Shown: positions 45,217-56,227 of the stretch, piece after piece
Position numbering within the stretch: position 1 is the stretch's first letter
How the letters are laid out: the number at the start of each line of letters is the position of its first letter
Assembly (NCBI GenBank): GCA_019635355.1
Contig: JAHBZQ010000001.1
Location: 2,728,001-2,792,000 of the forward strand
Direction: 5' to 3'
Source of the DNA: Rhizobacter sp.
Lineage (GTDB): Bacteria > Pseudomonadota > Gammaproteobacteria > Burkholderiales > Burkholderiaceae_C
Length of the DNA stretch: 64,000 nt
Position numbers and translations under genes: made by a program
The notes under the pieces: generated by a model
Seen by the model: only the letters and a program-made list of their open reading frames with translations
What the model was told of the DNA's origin: nothing
The model's database searches: none

Positions 45217-46338
45217 TCAGGTCTTCTTCGCGCCGCGACCGAAGTAGCGGTTGTAGGCCATGTTGAAGTCGACCATGTAGTCGTTCTGCCAGGCCTTGGC
45301 GCGCTGCGCGAAGGCGCGCTGCGAGTCGAGCACCTTCTTGAAGAGCGGGTTCTCGCCGCCCTTCTTCTTCATGATGTCGTCCCACGCATCGAGCTGCGCC
45401 TTCAAGATGGCGTCAGGCGTCTTGTAGAACTTCACGCCCATCTTCTTCAGCTCGTCGTAGTCCTTCGAGTTGCGGTCGATGGCCTTCCAGCTCATGTCGG
45501 CACTCGCGGCCTGCACGCCGTAGTCGACGATGGCGCGCAGCTCGGCCGGCAGCGCGTCGAGCTTGCCCTTGTTGAAGAGGATCTCGAACTGCTCGCCGCT
45601 CTGGTGGAAGCTCTGCAGCATGCAGTTCTTGGCCACGTCGGGGAAGCCCAGCACCTTGTCGCTCGACGCGTTGTTGAACTCGGCGCCGTCGATCAGGCCG
45701 CGGTCGAGCGCGGGCACGATCTCGCCGCCGGGCAGCGGGTTCACCGCCGCGCCCATCGCGGTGTACATGTCGACCGCTAGGCCGACGGTGCGGAACTTCA
45801 TGCCCTTCACGTCGGCCGCCTTGCCGATCGGCTTCTTGAACCAACCGAACGGTTGCGTGGGCATCGGCCCGTAGAGGTACGAGACCACGTCCATCTTGAT
45901 GGACTTGTAGATCTCTTCGAGCAGCGCCTTGCCGCCGCCGTAGTTGTGCCAGGCGAGCACCATGTTCGGGTCCATGCCGAAGGCCGGGCCCGAGCCCCAC
46001 AGCGCAAGCGCCGAGTTCTTGCCGTAGTGGTAGGCCACCACGCCGTGGCCGCCGTCGAGCGTGCCCTTGTTGACGGCTTCGAGCAGCTGGAACGCAGGCA
46101 CCACGGCGCCTGCCGGCAGCACCTCGATCTTGAGGCGGCTGCCCGCCATGTCGTTCACCTTCTTGGCGAAGTCGTTGGCGTACTCGTGGAAGATGTCTTT
46201 CGCGGGCCAGGTGCTCTGGAAGCGCAGCGAGGTGGTCTGCGCGTTCGACACCATCGGGGCGGCGAGTGCGCCAGCGCCGGCGGCAGCGGCCGTGGCGGTC
46301 TTGAGGAAGCGGCGACGTTGCGGTGCGGGTGTGCTCAC
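45217..46338 (-). CDS. TRAP transporter solute-binding protein (DctP)
   Basis: Periplasmic receptor of 373 residues with a Tat-type signal (QRRRFLKTATAAAAGAGALAAPMVSNAQ) and DctP fold features: LRFQSTWPAKDIFHEYANDFAKKV, the conserved arginine in MKFRTVGLAVDMY and EIVPALDRGLIDGAEFNN. The ligand is probably an organic acid (the FRT Arg contacts a carboxylate); which one is not visible. First gene of the TRAP operon; the region upstream carries a CTACGTAG palindrome at 46472. Confidence 0.9.
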   Translation of the reverse strand: MSTPAPQRRRFLKTATAAAAGAGALAAPMVSNAQTTSLRFQSTWPAKDIFHEYANDFAKKVNDMAGSRLKIEVLPAGAVVPAFQLLEAVNKGTLDGGHGVVAYHYGKNSALALWGSGPAFGMDPNMVLAWHNYGGGKALLEEIYKSIKMDVVSYLYGPMPTQPFGWFKKPIGKAADVKGMKFRTVGLAVDMYTAMGAAVNPLPGGEIVPALDRGLIDGAEFNNASSDKVLGFPDVAKNCMLQSFHQSGEQFEILFNKGKLDALPAELRAIVDYGVQAASADMSWKAIDRNSKDYDELKKMGVKFYKTPDAILKAQLDAWDDIMKKKGGENPLFKKVLDSQRAFAQRAKAWQNDYMVDFNMAYNRYFGRGAKKT

Positions 46339-46496
46339 GTGATGTCTCCTTCGGATGCGGTCTGTGGACCTGTTGAACCCCGCCCACTGGGTGCGGGGCG
46401 AAGGCCTATCCTAGGGACGGCAGCACCCTCGACGCTGCTGGAACAAACCCGCGGAAGAGGACTTGTGGGAACTACGTAGCGCTGCGCCAGCCTGGA

Positions 46497-47855
46497 TCAG
46501 CGCGCCGTCGGCAGGCGGACCACGATGGCCGTGTCGACCGACTCCCACAAGGTCATCGCGACCGAGCGTGTGCTCGCGTCCCAATGCAGGCGTGTGCCGG
46601 CGTAGGGCTCGCGGTTGGCGGCCGTCAGGGTGGCGTGGATGTCGCGGCGCTCGTCACCCAGAGCCAGCGCGGCCACGAGGCCCAGGCGCTGCAGTTCGAC
46701 GTCGTAGCCACGCGCCACGTACTTCGCATACCCACGCATCGGCGCTTCGAGCTGGAGGTAACGCGTGCCGCTGTTGCGCCATGCGATGCGACGCCACCAT
46801 TGGGTTGGCGGCTCGGGCTGTGCACGCGCCCACTCCAACGCCGCAGGCGCAGGCTGAGCCAGCGCATCCATGAATGCAACCCAGCCTGGCTGCCGCTCGT
46901 TGCGGGTCTGCTCTGCATGAAAGGCCAGCGGGAAGGCACCGTCGCATGCCCCCATGCGCAGCAGGTGAACACCAAAACTCATCTTCTGCGACAAGCCCCC
47001 GTGGCAGGCATCACGCATCAGCCCGGCACCGCTGCGATCCAACGCTGCTTCATAGCGAAACGCGCGCCGCATGTCGAGCGCCTGGGGCGGCAACGGCGCG
47101 GCGATCACCGAAAGGCGATCGCGCCACTCAGGCCGCTCCGAGGCCATGTGCGCAGCCCACTCGTAGGTGAGGCCGAGGTAACGCACCCCGATCATGTGCG
47201 TGATCAGCGTGCGGCCACCCATCAGAGCCTGCACGGCCAGCTGGCGCGATGCAACGAGGCTCTTCAACGCCTCCGAGGGCCGCGCCTGACGCCAGGCGAT
47301 CAGCGTGTCGGCATGCAACACCTTCATGCACTCAACGAGCCCCTGGCTGGCCATCATGGGCGAGATCACATCAGGCACTCCGGGCTCTTCTTCGTGACGC
47401 AAGGCCGCGAGCTCCTTGCAGCGCTCGAGCGTTTCCTCGCGCGCCGCAGCTGCACCCATCACGATCTCGGGCTTGGTGTCCCACAAGGCAAAGCACGGCT
47501 TGAAGCGCTCGCAGGTGGCAAACGAACTTGCGTTCTTCAGTGCCTCGGTCCGGTCTTCATCGAAAGGTGGCAGCACCTCGTCGGGCCCACGCTCACGCAC
47601 GGGATGCGCTGCGAGCCAGAGCTGGGCATCGTCCCATTGGGCGAAGCCCGCGTCGATGTAATCCTCATCGGGCGACCACAGGCCAATGAGCCCGAAGTAG
47701 GCGTTCTCGCGTGGCGCCAGCGTGACCGGCGCCTCCTTCAATTGCGGCGCCAGCGGCAGCGGGTCTTCGTCGTAGACGTTCGACAGCACCCAGGCCAGCA
47801 CGAGCAGCAGGAGCGACGCACCCAGCCACATCACCCCCCTCAGCAGCCGTGCCAT
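46497..47855 (-). CDS. hypothetical 452-residue membrane-anchored protein
   Basis: One N-terminal span (about 8-26, VMWLGASLLLLVLAWVL) followed by a mainly helical periplasmic domain with scattered cysteines (CERFKPCFALWD; RCKELAAL; ECMKVLHA; RDACHGG; GACDGAF). The N-terminal domain contains the WSPDEDYIDAGFAQWDDAQLWLAAHP segment. No family or catalytic motif is recognised. It follows the TRAP operon by 158 bases and is followed upstream by an acyl-CoA dehydrogenase gene eight bases away, so it may belong to that transcript. Confidence 0.7.
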   Translation of the reverse strand: MARLLRGVMWLGASLLLLVLAWVLSNVYDEDPLPLAPQLKEAPVTLAPRENAYFGLIGLWSPDEDYIDAGFAQWDDAQLWLAAHPVRERGPDEVLPPFDEDRTEALKNASSFATCERFKPCFALWDTKPEIVMGAAAAREETLERCKELAALRHEEEPGVPDVISPMMASQGLVECMKVLHADTLIAWRQARPSEALKSLVASRQLAVQALMGGRTLITHMIGVRYLGLTYEWAAHMASERPEWRDRLSVIAAPLPPQALDMRRAFRYEAALDRSGAGLMRDACHGGLSQKMSFGVHLLRMGACDGAFPLAFHAEQTRNERQPGWVAFMDALAQPAPAALEWARAQPEPPTQWWRRIAWRNSGTRYLQLEAPMRGYAKYVARGYDVELQRLGLVAALALGDERRDIHATLTAANREPYAGTRLHWDASTRSVAMTLWESVDTAIVVRLPTAR

Positions 47856-47862
47856 CTTCGGG

Positions 47863-48993
47863 TTACGCCAGCGCGCGGCCGATGAGGATCTTCTGCACTT
47901 CGCTCGTGCCCTCGTAGATCTGGCAGACCCTCACGTCGCGGTAGATCCGCTCGACGGGGAAGTCGCTCACATAGCCGTAACCCCCATGCACCTGGATCGC
48001 GGCCGAGCACACCCGCTCGGCCATCTCGCTCGCGAAGAGCTTGGCCATCGCGGCTTCCTTCAGGCAGGGCTGGCCGGCGTCTTTCAAGCTCGCGGCGTGG
48101 TGGATGAGCTGGCGCGCCGCTTCGATCTGCGTGGCCATCTCGCTCAAGGAGAACTGCACCGCCTGGTGCTCGAAGATCGGCACGCCGAAGGCGATGCGCT
48201 CCTTCGCGTAGCGCAGCGCCGCCTCGAAGGCCGCACGCGCCATGCCCACGCATTGCGAGGCGATGCCGATGCGCCCGCCCTCCAGGCCCGAGAGCGCGAT
48301 CTTCAGGCCCTGGCCTTCGTCACCGATCAGGTTCGCCGCCGGCACGCGGCAGTTCTCGAACAGGATCTGCGCGGTGTCGCTCGCGTGCTGGCCCATCTTG
48401 TCTTCGAGGCGTGCGACGGTATAGCCCGGCGTCGACGTGGGCACGATGAAGGCGCTGATGCCTTTCTTGCCGGCGGCCTTGTCGGTGACCGCCATCACGA
48501 TGGCGACGTCGCCGTTCTTGCCGCTGGTGATGAACTGCTTCACGCCGTTGAGCACGTAGTGCTCGCCGTCTTTCGTGGCGGCGGTCTTGAGGCCGTCGGC
48601 CTGCGAACCCACGTGCGGCTCGGTGAGACAGAAGGCCCCGAGCAGCTCGCCGCTGGCGAGCGGCTTCAGCCACTGCGCCTTCTGCGCCTCGCTGCCCCAG
48701 GCCATGAGGATGGAGCACACCGGGCAGTTGTTGACGCTCACGACGGTGGAGGTGGCGCCGTCACCCGCGGCGATCTCTTCCAGGATGAGCGAGAGGCTCA
48801 AGTAGTCGAGCCCCGCACCGCCCCACTCGGTGGGCACGGCCACGCCGTAGCAGCCGAGCGCCGCCAGGCCTTTCAACTCGTCGGCGGGAAAGTGGTGGGA
48901 CTTGTCCCACTGCGCGGCCTGCGGCGCGATGCGGTCTTGCACGTAGGCGCGCACGGCGTCCTGGATGGCGCGGTGGTCGTCGGACAGCAGCAT
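47863..48993 (-). CDS. acyl-CoA dehydrogenase
   Basis: A 376-residue FAD enzyme of the short/branched-chain class. Visible: GAFCLTEPHVGSQADGLKTAA, KQFITSGKNGDV, ALRYAKERIAFGVPIFEHQAVQF, and QIYEGTSEVQKILIGRAL with the catalytic Glu. It starts at the ATG at 48993 (MLLSDDHRA). The substrate is probably a short or 2-methyl-branched acyl-CoA, which cannot be fixed from sequence. The hisC gene ends 13 bases upstream; the unknown membrane protein follows eight bases downstream. Confidence 0.85.
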   Translation of the reverse strand: MLLSDDHRAIQDAVRAYVQDRIAPQAAQWDKSHHFPADELKGLAALGCYGVAVPTEWGGAGLDYLSLSLILEEIAAGDGATSTVVSVNNCPVCSILMAWGSEAQKAQWLKPLASGELLGAFCLTEPHVGSQADGLKTAATKDGEHYVLNGVKQFITSGKNGDVAIVMAVTDKAAGKKGISAFIVPTSTPGYTVARLEDKMGQHASDTAQILFENCRVPAANLIGDEGQGLKIALSGLEGGRIGIASQCVGMARAAFEAALRYAKERIAFGVPIFEHQAVQFSLSEMATQIEAARQLIHHAASLKDAGQPCLKEAAMAKLFASEMAERVCSAAIQVHGGYGYVSDFPVERIYRDVRVCQIYEGTSEVQKILIGRALA

Positions 48994-49006
48994 GGTCTGG
49001 CCCTCT

Positions 49007-50079
49007 TCAGTCGTCGGCGAGGATGTTGCGCAGCGCTTCCAGCAGGCGGTCGGTCTGGGCCTCGTCGCCGACGCTGATGCGCAGGTGGTCGGCAATGCGC
49101 TCCGGTTGCGCGAAGCGCCGCACCAGCACGCCCTGCTGGCGCAGCGCGGCAGCGAGCGCCTCGCCGCGGTGCTGCGGGTGGCGGGTGAAGACGAAGTTGG
49201 CCTCTGACGGCAAGGTCTCGAAGCCCATCGTGTGCAGCGCGGCCACCAGCCATTCGCGGGTGGCCATCACCGCGTCGCGGGTGTGCTCGAAGTAGGCCAC
49301 GTCTTCGATCGCGGCGATGGCGCCGGCCGTGGCCAGGCGGTCGAGCGGGTAGGAGTTGAAGCTGTCCTTCACCCGCGTGAGCCCTTCGATCAGCGGCGCC
49401 TGGCCCATCGCGAAGCCGACACGCAGGCCGGCCAGCGAGCGTGACTTCGACAGCGTGTGCACCACCAGCAGGTTCGCGTGCTGCGCGATCAGCGGCACGG
49501 CCGAGTCGGCGCCGAAGTCGACATAGGCTTCGTCGATCACGACCAGCGTGTCGGGGCGCGCGATCAGCAGGCGCTCGATCTCCGTGCGCGGCAGTGCGCG
49601 ACCGGTGGGCGCGTTCGGGTTGGGGAAGATGATCGCGCCGGCCTCGGCGTGCAGGTAGTCGTCGATGCGCAGGCTGAGGTCGTCGGCCAACGGCACGGCG
49701 CGGTACGGGATGCCGTAGAGCCCGCAATACACCGGGTAGAAGGCGTAGGTGATGTCGGGGAAGAGCAGCGGGCGCGGCGCGTGGTTGAGCAGCGCCATGA
49801 AGACGTGCGCCAACACCTCGTCGGAGCTGTTGCCCACGAACACCTGGTCGGGCGTGAGACCGTGGTGCTGCGCGATGGTCTCGCGCAACTTGCGCCCTGT
49901 GGGCTCGGGGTAGAGGCGCAGGCCTTCGCCCACCTCGGCATGCAGCGCGGCCAGCACGCGCGGGCTCGGTGGATAGGGGTTCTCGTTGGTGTTGAGTTTC
50001 ACGAGGCCGGCGATCTGCGGCTGCTCGCCCGGCACATAGGGCACGAGGCCGCGCACGACCTCGCTCCAGAAGGGGCTGG

Positions 50080-50086
<7 letters not shown>
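49007..50086 (-). CDS. hisC: histidinol-phosphate aminotransferase
   Basis: PLP aminotransferase of 359 residues that converts imidazole-acetol phosphate to histidinol phosphate. The PLP-binding lysine is K214 in [16 protein letters not shown], with [29 protein letters not shown] and the DEAYVDFG strand as class-II HisC motifs. It is not with other his genes; as in many Burkholderiales a second HisC may exist elsewhere, so an additional role (for example in aromatic amino acids) is possible. Its start overlaps the SDR gene by seven bases. Confidence 0.9.
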
Positions 50087-50745
<659 letters not shown>

Positions 50746-51927
50746 TCAGACGAGTTCCACGCCGAGCGCCGTGGCCTCGCCACCGCCAATGCACAGCGCC
50801 GCCACCCCACGCTTCTTGCCCTGCTTGCGCAGCGCCCCGAGCAGCGTGACCACGATGCGCGCACCGCTCGCCCCGATCGGGTGGCCGAGCGCACACGCCC
50901 CGCCATGCACGTTGACGATCTCGTGCGGAAGCTTGAACTCGTGCATGGCCGCCATCGTGACGGCGGCGAAGGCTTCGTTGACTTCCCACAGGTCGACGTC
51001 CTTCGCCGCCCAGCCGTTCTTCTTGAGCAGCTTGTCGATCGCGCCCACCGGCGCGGTGGTGAACCAGGCCGGCGCCTGCGCGTGCACCGCGTGGCCGACG
51101 ATGCGGGCTACCGGCGCGAGCTTGAGCTGCTTCGCGGTCGACTCGCGCATCAGCACCAGCGCGGCGGCGCCGTCGGAGATGCTCGAGGCGTTGGCCGCGG
51201 TGATGGTGCCGTCTTTCTTGAACGCGGGCTTCAAGCCCGCGATCTTGTCGAGCTTGGCCTTGAAGGGCTGCTCGTCGTGCTTGACCACGGTGTCACCCGC
51301 CTTGCCCTTGAGCGTGACGGGGGCGATCTCCCAGTCGAAGCTGCCGTTTTCATTGGCGGCCTTGCTGCGCTGGGTGGAGGCGATGGCGAACGCATCCTGC
51401 GCCTCGCGGCTGAACTGGTACTTGGCCACACACTCCTCTGCGAACACGCCCATCGCGCGGCCGCGCTCGTAAGCGTCTTCCAGGCCGTCGATCGCCATGT
51501 GGTCGAACATCTGCGCCGCGCCGTAGCGCACGCCCTTGCGCGCGAACATGAGGTGCGGTGCGTTGGTCATGCTCTCCATGCCGCCGGCGACCATCACGTC
51601 GGCGGTTTCGGCCTTCAGCATGTCGTGCGCGAACATCATCGCGCGCATGCCGGAGCCGCACATCTTCGACAGCGTCACGGCGCCGGCCGACTGCGGCAGC
51701 CCCGCACCAAGCGCGGCTTGGCGCGCCGGCGCCTGGCCCTGGCCGGCCATGAGGCAGTTGCCCATCAGCACTTCGTTGACGGCGTCGCCCGGAATGCCGG
51801 CGCGCTCGACCGCGGCCTTGATGGCGACGGCACCGAGCTCATGCGCGGCGAGGTTGCTGAAATCACCCAGCAGGCCCCCGATGGGCGTGCGGGCGGCGGA
51901 GACGATGACGATGGATTCGGTGGACAT
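50746..51927 (-). CDS. acetyl-CoA acetyltransferase (thiolase)
   Basis: A 393-residue thiolase of the biosynthetic/degradative type. The active-site cysteine is C90 in SKMCGSGMRAM; the HPIG motif at about 349 and the second cysteine near the C-terminus (ALCIGGGEATAL, C379) complete the triad. It could split acetoacetyl-CoA arising from leucine or make it for polyhydroxybutyrate; neither is fixed by the context. The stop abuts the SDR start. Confidence 0.93.
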   Translation of the reverse strand: MSTESIVIVSAARTPIGGLLGDFSNLAAHELGAVAIKAAVERAGIPGDAVNEVLMGNCLMAGQGQAPARQAALGAGLPQSAGAVTLSKMCGSGMRAMMFAHDMLKAETADVMVAGGMESMTNAPHLMFARKGVRYGAAQMFDHMAIDGLEDAYERGRAMGVFAEECVAKYQFSREAQDAFAIASTQRSKAANENGSFDWEIAPVTLKGKAGDTVVKHDEQPFKAKLDKIAGLKPAFKKDGTITAANASSISDGAAALVLMRESTAKQLKLAPVARIVGHAVHAQAPAWFTTAPVGAIDKLLKKNGWAAKDVDLWEVNEAFAAVTMAAMHEFKLPHEIVNVHGGACALGHPIGASGARIVVTLLGALRKQGKKRGVAALCIGGGEATALGVELV

Positions 51928-51939
51928 GGCAATGCTCCT

Positions 51940-52425
51940 TCACGACAGGATGACCGCGCCGCGCTCCTCCTGCGCGACACGCTTGATGTAACTCTGGAAG
52001 CCCGGGTCCTCGCCGCGCAAGAGGAGCGGCAAGGCGTTGAAGAAATCGTCGCGGCGGCACCACTCGCGCATGTAGTCGTCCCACGAGTTCCAGCGGCGCT
52101 GCTCGGTGGTCGACATGTCGTCCTTCCAGGCCACGAGGTAGGCGCGCTCGAAGAGCGAGATGAGCATGTCGAAGATCACGAGCATGCGCTCGTTCTGCTC
52201 GGGCGTGGGGTTGGGCAGCGCGGCGTTGGTGCGCAGCTGCAGGTCGGAGTTCGCGAGCACGATCTTCAGGAAATCGTTGTACGCATCCGAGAGCAGCTGG
52301 TAGCCCTCTTCCTCTTCGTTCTCACGCTCGCGGCGCTGCTCGAAGAGGAAGACGCCAATGGCAAAAGGCAGGCCGACGACCGTGACGACGAAACTTGCGA
52401 GTTCGAAGAAGTCACGGAAGTTCAT
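51940..52425 (-). CDS. small membrane-anchored protein, DUF4760-like
   Basis: A 161-residue protein with one N-terminal span (about 9-28), a charged segment (EQRRERENEEEEGYQLL) and a helical cytoplasmic domain containing FERAYLVAWKDDMSTTEQRRWNSWDDYMREWCRR, with conserved Trp/Arg. It resembles DUF4760-type proteins; function unknown. It lies between aceK (13 bases upstream) and the thiolase (12 bases downstream). Confidence 0.65.
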   Translation of the reverse strand: MNFRDFFELASFVVTVVGLPFAIGVFLFEQRRERENEEEEGYQLLSDAYNDFLKIVLANSDLQLRTNAALPNPTPEQNERMLVIFDMLISLFERAYLVAWKDDMSTTEQRRWNSWDDYMREWCRRDDFFNALPLLLRGEDPGFQSYIKRVAQEERGAVILS

Positions 52426-52438
52426 GACAGGTGGACCG

Positions 52439-54301
52439 TTAGGCCAGGCTGTTGTCGAGCGCCGACGGGTTCTCGGGCTGCAGCTCCGAACGGCGCCGCT
52501 CCTGCCCATCGGGCGGAACGCCATCGCGCAGCCGGCGCTGGTTCTTGAAGCGCTTCGACGGGTCATACGGGAACACGTCGTGCACATGGCCCGCGAGGAT
52601 GCGGTCCTTGTGGCCTTGCCAGAACGCCACGTCGAGCAGGTCGCCGTGGTGCTTCAGGAACACGTCGCGCACCGCCGGGTTGCCGAGCAGGAAGGGGCCG
52701 AAGGTCTCGGGGAAGACGTCGTGCTTGCCCACGCTGTACCAGATCTCGCCCGACATCTCTTCTTCCTCGTTGCGCGGCGTGGGCACCTTGCGGAAGTTGC
52801 AGTCGGTCAGGTACTCGATCTCGTCGTAGTCGTAGAACACGACCTTGCCGTTGCGGGTGACGCCGAAGTTCTTCCACAGCATGTCACCGGGGAAGATGTT
52901 GGCCGCCACCAGGTCCTTGATGGCGTTGCCGTATTCGACGACGGCATGCGCCATGCGCGAGGGCTCGGCCTCCTGCAGGTAGATGTTGAGCGGGATCATG
53001 CGCCGCTCGATGTAGACGTGGCGGATCACCAGGTCGTCGCCGTCTTCTTCGAGCAGGCTCGGGCAGAAGTGCTTCAGCTCGGCGATCAGCTCTTCCTCGA
53101 AGCGCGCCCGCGGGAAGGCCACGTTGCTGTACTCCAGCGTGTCGGCCATGCGGCCCACGCGGTCGTGCGTCTTCACGAGCAGGTACTTGCTCATGATCAG
53201 CTCGCGCGAGGTCTCCTTGGGCGCGGGGTAGAAGTCCTTGATGACCTTGAAGACGAAGGGGAACGAAGGCAGGTCGAACACCAGCATCACCATGCCCTTG
53301 ATGCCGGGCGCGATGCGGAACTTGTCGGACGAATGCCGCAGGTGCGCGAGGAAGTCGCGGTAGAAGAGGTTCTTGCCCTGCTTCTGCAGGCCGAGCGCGT
53401 TGTAGATCTCGGAGCGGGGCTTCCTCGGCATCAGCGAGCGCAGGAACTGCACATACGCCGACGGGATCTCCATGTCGACCAGGAAGTAGGCGCGCGCGAA
53501 GCTGAACAGCATCTGCAGCTCGTCTTCGCCGAAGAGCATGGTGTCGATGATGAGCAGGCCCGAGCTCGGCGAATGCAGGATGGCCAGTGCGAACGGCGTC
53601 TCGTTGAAGCCGTTGATGATCTTGCCGACGATGTAGGCGCCCTTGTTGCGGAAGAAGAGCGAGCTCAGCACCTGCAGCTGGAAGTTGGCGCGCGGGCGGA
53701 AGTCGCCCAGCTCGCGCGCCACGGCGGTGAGCACGTGGTCGACGTCGCGGCCGAGGTCTTCGAACTCGCGCGCGAGCTGGAAGTTGTTGACCACGCGCAG
53801 CCAGGTGTCGCGCATCGTCTCCTTGGTGGGGTAGTAGGCGCGGTAGGTGGGCTGGAAGGTGGGCTCTTCGTTCTCGATGTACTCGGTGCTGACGGCCGGG
53901 CGCAGGAAGATGAAGTCGTTGTGGAAGTAGCTGCGGTGCAGGATCTTGGTCGTGACCGAATTGAAGAAGGTCTCGGCCAGCTCGGGCTGGTGGTGGTTGG
54001 TGAGCAGGCCGATGTAGTGCAGCTTGACCTGCTGCCACACGTTCATCGACAAGGTGCTCGCCATGAACTCCGTCTGCAGCCGCTCAGCGCATTCGTCGAC
54101 GCGCATGTCGTAGAACTCGATGCGCTCGCGCTGGGCACGCTGCTGGCCGTGCCAGTCGGCGGCCTCGAAGCGCTTTTTCGCCTGCGCGCTGGTCTCGCGA
54201 AAGAGCGTGTAGTGGCGGTCGAAGCCGTCGAGCATCGCGTTGGCGATGTCGAAGGCACGCAGGTCGGTCAGCTCCTGCGGGAAGACGGCCATGCGCTTCA
54301 T
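52439..54301 (-). CDS. aceK: isocitrate dehydrogenase kinase/phosphatase
   Basis: A 620-residue bifunctional enzyme that phosphorylates and dephosphorylates isocitrate dehydrogenase to send carbon into the glyoxylate bypass. The protein-kinase-like C-terminal domain holds the ATP-binding [19 protein letters not shown] segment and the catalytic loop region [32 protein letters not shown]. The N-terminal regulatory domain is complete. Its ATG overlaps the carbonic anhydrase stop by four bases. aceA and aceB are not in the window. Confidence 0.96.
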   Translation of the reverse strand: MKRMAVFPQELTDLRAFDIANAMLDGFDRHYTLFRETSAQAKKRFEAADWHGQQRAQRERIEFYDMRVDECAERLQTEFMASTLSMNVWQQVKLHYIGLLTNHHQPELAETFFNSVTTKILHRSYFHNDFIFLRPAVSTEYIENEEPTFQPTYRAYYPTKETMRDTWLRVVNNFQLAREFEDLGRDVDHVLTAVARELGDFRPRANFQLQVLSSLFFRNKGAYIVGKIINGFNETPFALAILHSPSSGLLIIDTMLFGEDELQMLFSFARAYFLVDMEIPSAYVQFLRSLMPRKPRSEIYNALGLQKQGKNLFYRDFLAHLRHSSDKFRIAPGIKGMVMLVFDLPSFPFVFKVIKDFYPAPKETSRELIMSKYLLVKTHDRVGRMADTLEYSNVAFPRARFEEELIAELKHFCPSLLEEDGDDLVIRHVYIERRMIPLNIYLQEAEPSRMAHAVVEYGNAIKDLVAANIFPGDMLWKNFGVTRNGKVVFYDYDEIEYLTDCNFRKVPTPRNEEEEMSGEIWYSVGKHDVFPETFGPFLLGNPAVRDVFLKHHGDLLDVAFWQGHKDRILAGHVHDVFPYDPSKRFKNQRRLRDGVPPDGQERRRSELQPENPSALDNSLA

Positions 54302-55002
54302 AGGGCGCCGTGCGCGGTGACGGGGGCCAGGTCGGGTGCCGTGTCGGGCGTGTAGCGCAGCCGCACGTCGGTGATGGCCTTCTCATACGCGGGCACCGCC
54401 TCGTCGGGGCCGGAGACCGTCATGTGCAGGTCTTGCAGCAGGCCGTTGTGCAAGCCATAGACCCAGCCGTGCACCACCAGCTCCTGGCCGCGGCCCCAGG
54501 CGTCTTGCACGATGGTGGTCTGGCAGGCGTTGAGCGCCTGTTCGATCACGTTCAGCTCGCACAGGGCGTTGACCCGCTGGCTCGCGTCGACCATGTCGAG
54601 CCAGTTCTGATGGCGGTTGCGCACGTCTTGCACGTGGCGGATCCAGTTGTCGGCGAGGCCCACCCGCTGGTCACGCAGGGCCGCGGCCACACCGCCGCAG
54701 TTGGAGTGGCCCACGACGATGATGTGCTTGACCTTCAGCATGTCGGTCGCGAACTGGATCACCGACAGGCAGTTGAGGTCGGAGTGCACGACCACGTTGG
54801 CGACGTTGCGGTGCACGAAGAGCTCGCCCGGCAGCAGGCCGACCAGGTCGTTCGCCGGCACGCGGCTGTCGGCACAGCCGATCCACAGGTACTGCGGCGC
54901 CTGCTGCTTGAGCAGGCTGGTGAAGAAGCCGGGGCTGCGCGCTTCGGTGTCGCGCGCCCAGCGCAGGTTGTTGCCGAAGAGTTCTGAAAGTTCGTTGCTC
55001 AT
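54298..55002 (-). CDS. can: beta-class carbonic anhydrase
   Basis: A 234-residue zinc enzyme for interconversion of CO2 and bicarbonate. The zinc ligands C43, H99 and C102 and the Asp45-Arg47 dyad are visible in IGCADSRVP and VVGHSNCGG. Bicarbonate could feed MccA here, but the gene is widespread. The ATG at 55002 (MSNELSE) is used; the longer start adds three residues. It runs into aceK. Confidence 0.95.
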   Translation of the reverse strand: MSNELSELFGNNLRWARDTEARSPGFFTSLLKQQAPQYLWIGCADSRVPANDLVGLLPGELFVHRNVANVVVHSDLNCLSVIQFATDMLKVKHIIVVGHSNCGGVAAALRDQRVGLADNWIRHVQDVRNRHQNWLDMVDASQRVNALCELNVIEQALNACQTTIVQDAWGRGQELVVHGWVYGLHNGLLQDLHMTVSGPDEAVPAYEKAITDVRLRYTPDTAPDLAPVTAHGAL

Positions 55003-55036
55003 ATGTTGCACTGCGCCAAAAAGACCCGCCAGTCTG

Positions 55037-56215
55037 TCACATCGTCTCGGCGAACAGCTCGCGGCCGATCAGCATGCGGCGGATCTCGCTGGTGCCGGCG
55101 CCGATCTCGTAGAGCTTGGCGTCGCGCCACAGGCGGCCCAGCGGGTACTCGTTGATGTAGCCGTTGCCGCCGAAGATCTGGATGCCCTCGCCGGCCATCC
55201 AGGTGGCCTTCTCGGCGCACCAGAGGATGACGCTTGCGCAGTCCTTGCGGACCTGGCGCACGTGCTGCTCGCCCAGCGCATCGAGGTTCTTGCCGACGGT
55301 GTAGCAATAGGCGCGGGCGGCCTGCAGCACGGTGTACATGTCGGCCACCTTGCCCTGGATCAGCTGGAACTCGCCGATGCTCTGGCCGAACTGCTTGCGG
55401 TCGTGGATATAAGGCACCACGTTGTCCATCACCGATTGCATGATGCCAATGGGGCCGGCGGCGAGCACGGCGCGCTCGTAGTCGAGGCCGCTCATCAAGA
55501 CTTTCGCGCCGCCGTTGAGCGCGCCCAGCACGTTCTCGGCGGGCACCTCGACGTTCTGGAACACCAGCTCGCCGGTGTGGCTGCCGCGCATGCCGAGCTT
55601 GTCGAGCTTCTGCGCGATGGAAAAGCCCTTCATGCCTTTCTCGATGAGGAAGGCGGTCACGCCGCGTGCCCCCAGCTCGGGCTCGGTCTTGGCGTAGACC
55701 ACCAGCGTGTCGGCATCGGGGCCGTTGGTGATCCAGAACTTGCTGCCGTTGAGCAGGTAGTAGCCGCCTTTGTCTTCCGCCTTCAGCTTCATGCTGATGA
55801 CGTCGGAGCCGGCGTTGGGCTCGCTCATCGCAAGCGCCCCCACGTGCTCGCCGCTGATGAGCTTGGGCAAATACTTCTTGCGCTGCGCCTCGTTGCCGTT
55901 GCGGCGGATCTGGTTCACGCACAGGTTGCTGTGCGCGCCATACGAGAGGCCCACGCTGGCCGAGGCGCGGCTGATCTCCTCCATCGCCACCATGTGCGCG
56001 AGGTAGCCCATGCCGGCGCCGCCGTATTCCTCACCCACCGTCACGCCGAGCACCCCGAGTGCGCCCATCTTGCGCCACAGGTCCATCGGGAACTGGTCGC
56101 TCTTGTCGATCTCGGCAGCGCGTGGCGCGATCTCGGCCTGCGCGAAGTCGTGCACGCTCTCGCGCAGGGCGTCGATGTCGTCGCCGAGCTGGAAGTTGAG
56201 GCCGGGCAGGTTCAT
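55037..56215 (-). CDS. liuA: isovaleryl-CoA dehydrogenase
   Basis: First committed step of leucine degradation, isovaleryl-CoA to 3-methylcrotonyl-CoA. The 392 residues show the IVD hallmark: catalytic Glu in the [14 protein letters not shown] helix (E247) and Gly in place of Glu near the C-terminus ([18 protein letters not shown]). [21 protein letters not shown] and [19 protein letters not shown] match IVD closely. It follows liuR by 12 bases and is therefore under the same LiuR-type palindrome. Confidence 0.95.
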   Translation of the reverse strand: MNLPGLNFQLGDDIDALRESVHDFAQAEIAPRAAEIDKSDQFPMDLWRKMGALGVLGVTVGEEYGGAGMGYLAHMVAMEEISRASASVGLSYGAHSNLCVNQIRRNGNEAQRKKYLPKLISGEHVGALAMSEPNAGSDVISMKLKAEDKGGYYLLNGSKFWITNGPDADTLVVYAKTEPELGARGVTAFLIEKGMKGFSIAQKLDKLGMRGSHTGELVFQNVEVPAENVLGALNGGAKVLMSGLDYERAVLAAGPIGIMQSVMDNVVPYIHDRKQFGQSIGEFQLIQGKVADMYTVLQAARAYCYTVGKNLDALGEQHVRQVRKDCASVILWCAEKATWMAGEGIQIFGGNGYINEYPLGRLWRDAKLYEIGAGTSEIRRMLIGRELFAETM

Positions 56216-56227
56216 GGGGGTCTCCTG

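Noticed and set aside
46472..46479. CTACGTAG palindrome before dctP
   Set aside because: Eight bases only; could arise by chance and I cannot link it to a regulator.
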